Of a stretch of 64,000 nt of DNA, positions 63,682 through 64,000 are shown in pieces. Numbering within the stretch: the first letter of the stretch is position 1; each line of letters starts with the position of its first letter. The translations under genes and the position numbers were made by a program. Below the pieces are notes generated by a model, which searched no databases, had not been told where the DNA came from, and worked only from the letters and a program-made list of their open reading frames with translations. Source of the DNA: Moringa oleifera (Eukaryota > Streptophyta > Magnoliopsida > Brassicales > Moringaceae); assembly GCA_021397835.1 (NCBI GenBank), contig JAJFZO010000604.1, positions 124,001 through 188,000 of the forward strand. The letters run 5' to 3'.

Positions 63682-64000
63682 GAAAGAAAATGTGATTATG
63701 ATGCATAAAAAAATATTGCCAATAAAGGTGCCATTTTTCAAGATAATAAATATATACAAGAGATGGTAGAATCCTCCCCTAACAATAATGGATGAGCCTC
63801 GATTTATGAAACCATATCTGCTGCAGCTACCACAAGAACAATCGATTATTCGATTGTTCTCCCATTAGTCCTTCTTCATGATTGCCTGCATAATCTTTGC
63901 AACATCGTGCTCAAAAGAAGTGTTAGTCTCTGAGTTGCTATAAAGTAAACCTTTCGAGACAAAAAAAAATTTAGAGTTCGTAACTTATGATGCTTAAAAA
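63682..64000 (-). pseudogene. Array unit 10, start only (cut by window edge)
   Basis: Only the second unknown exon (about 63790-63935) and its flank are inside the window. It carries a local duplication around CGATTATTCGATTG that the other units lack. The following A-run is interrupted (AAAAAAAAATTTAG). Confidence 0.7.

Larger units (their letters stand above)
36530..64000 (-). repeat. Tandem array of SnRK2-derived units of about 3.18 kb
   Basis: A landmark (CTCCTAAGTAAC and variants) recurs at 38270, 41434, 44641, 47799, 50976, 54153, 57329, 60475 and about 63681, giving periods of 3146-3207 bases. A second landmark in the acidic-tail exon (AGATCTGCATCTGCATC) recurs eight times with the same spacing. 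In coding direction, which is minus, each unit runs: CTA/CTG-rich block, kinase exons without the ATP-binding N-terminus, acidic tail exon, then two related exons of unknown origin. The left unit is cut inside a kinase intron near 36530; the array runs off the right edge. Total copy number is unknown. Confidence 0.95.

Overview
The window reads as nuclear DNA of a flowering plant, most likely a eudicot. It is AT-rich, its genes have many introns with GT/AG borders, and it carries Ty1/copia and Ty3/gypsy remnants. Its three recognisable gene families (OXA1, PIG-C, SnRK2) have plant-type sequences. I cannot name the species. There are no rRNA, tRNA, CRISPR or bacterial-type features that I can support.

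Layout. (1) 1-9.8 kb, minus strand: OXA1, the mitochondrial inner-membrane insertase. Eight coding exons are rebuilt here in one continuous frame; the C-terminal exon(s) lie beyond the left edge. A non-coding first exon is inferred about 3.9 kb upstream of the ATG. (2) 6.0-17.9 kb: a large imperfect inverted duplication with two arms of about 4.2 kb around a 3.4 kb AT-rich loop. Each arm carries the same TATA-like box, 5' UTR exon, splice donor and intron. The left arm feeds OXA1; the right arm feeds PIG-C (GPI2), a subunit of the enzyme for the first step of GPI-anchor synthesis, whose coding exon is at 19.3-20.2 kb. The two genes therefore diverge from duplicated copies of one 5' region. The loop holds a decayed LTR-retrotransposon remnant with gypsy-type gag. 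(3) 20.2-28.4 kb: AT-rich intergenic DNA, a degenerate short repeat, and unidentified decayed coding-like fragments. (4) 28.4-35.3 kb: two broken Tnt1-like copia elements head to tail, apparently sharing one LTR. (5) 36.2-36.4 kb: the terminal exon of an unidentified minus-strand gene ending in a membrane segment. (6) 36.5 kb to the right edge: a tandem array with a period of about 3.18 kb (8 full units plus a partial unit at each end). Each unit holds, on the minus strand, an N-terminally truncated SnRK2 kinase pseudogene of the SnRK2.7/2.8 type, two related exons of unknown origin, and about 0.64 kb of CTA/CTG-rich imperfect short repeats.

The two most interesting structures are the palindromic promoter/5' UTR duplication joining OXA1 and PIG-C, and the SnRK2-derived array. 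Catalytic residues in the array decay in unit-specific ways, and its central units share private changes that point to a second, younger round of amplification. All calls come from reading the sequence; no alignment or database search was run.
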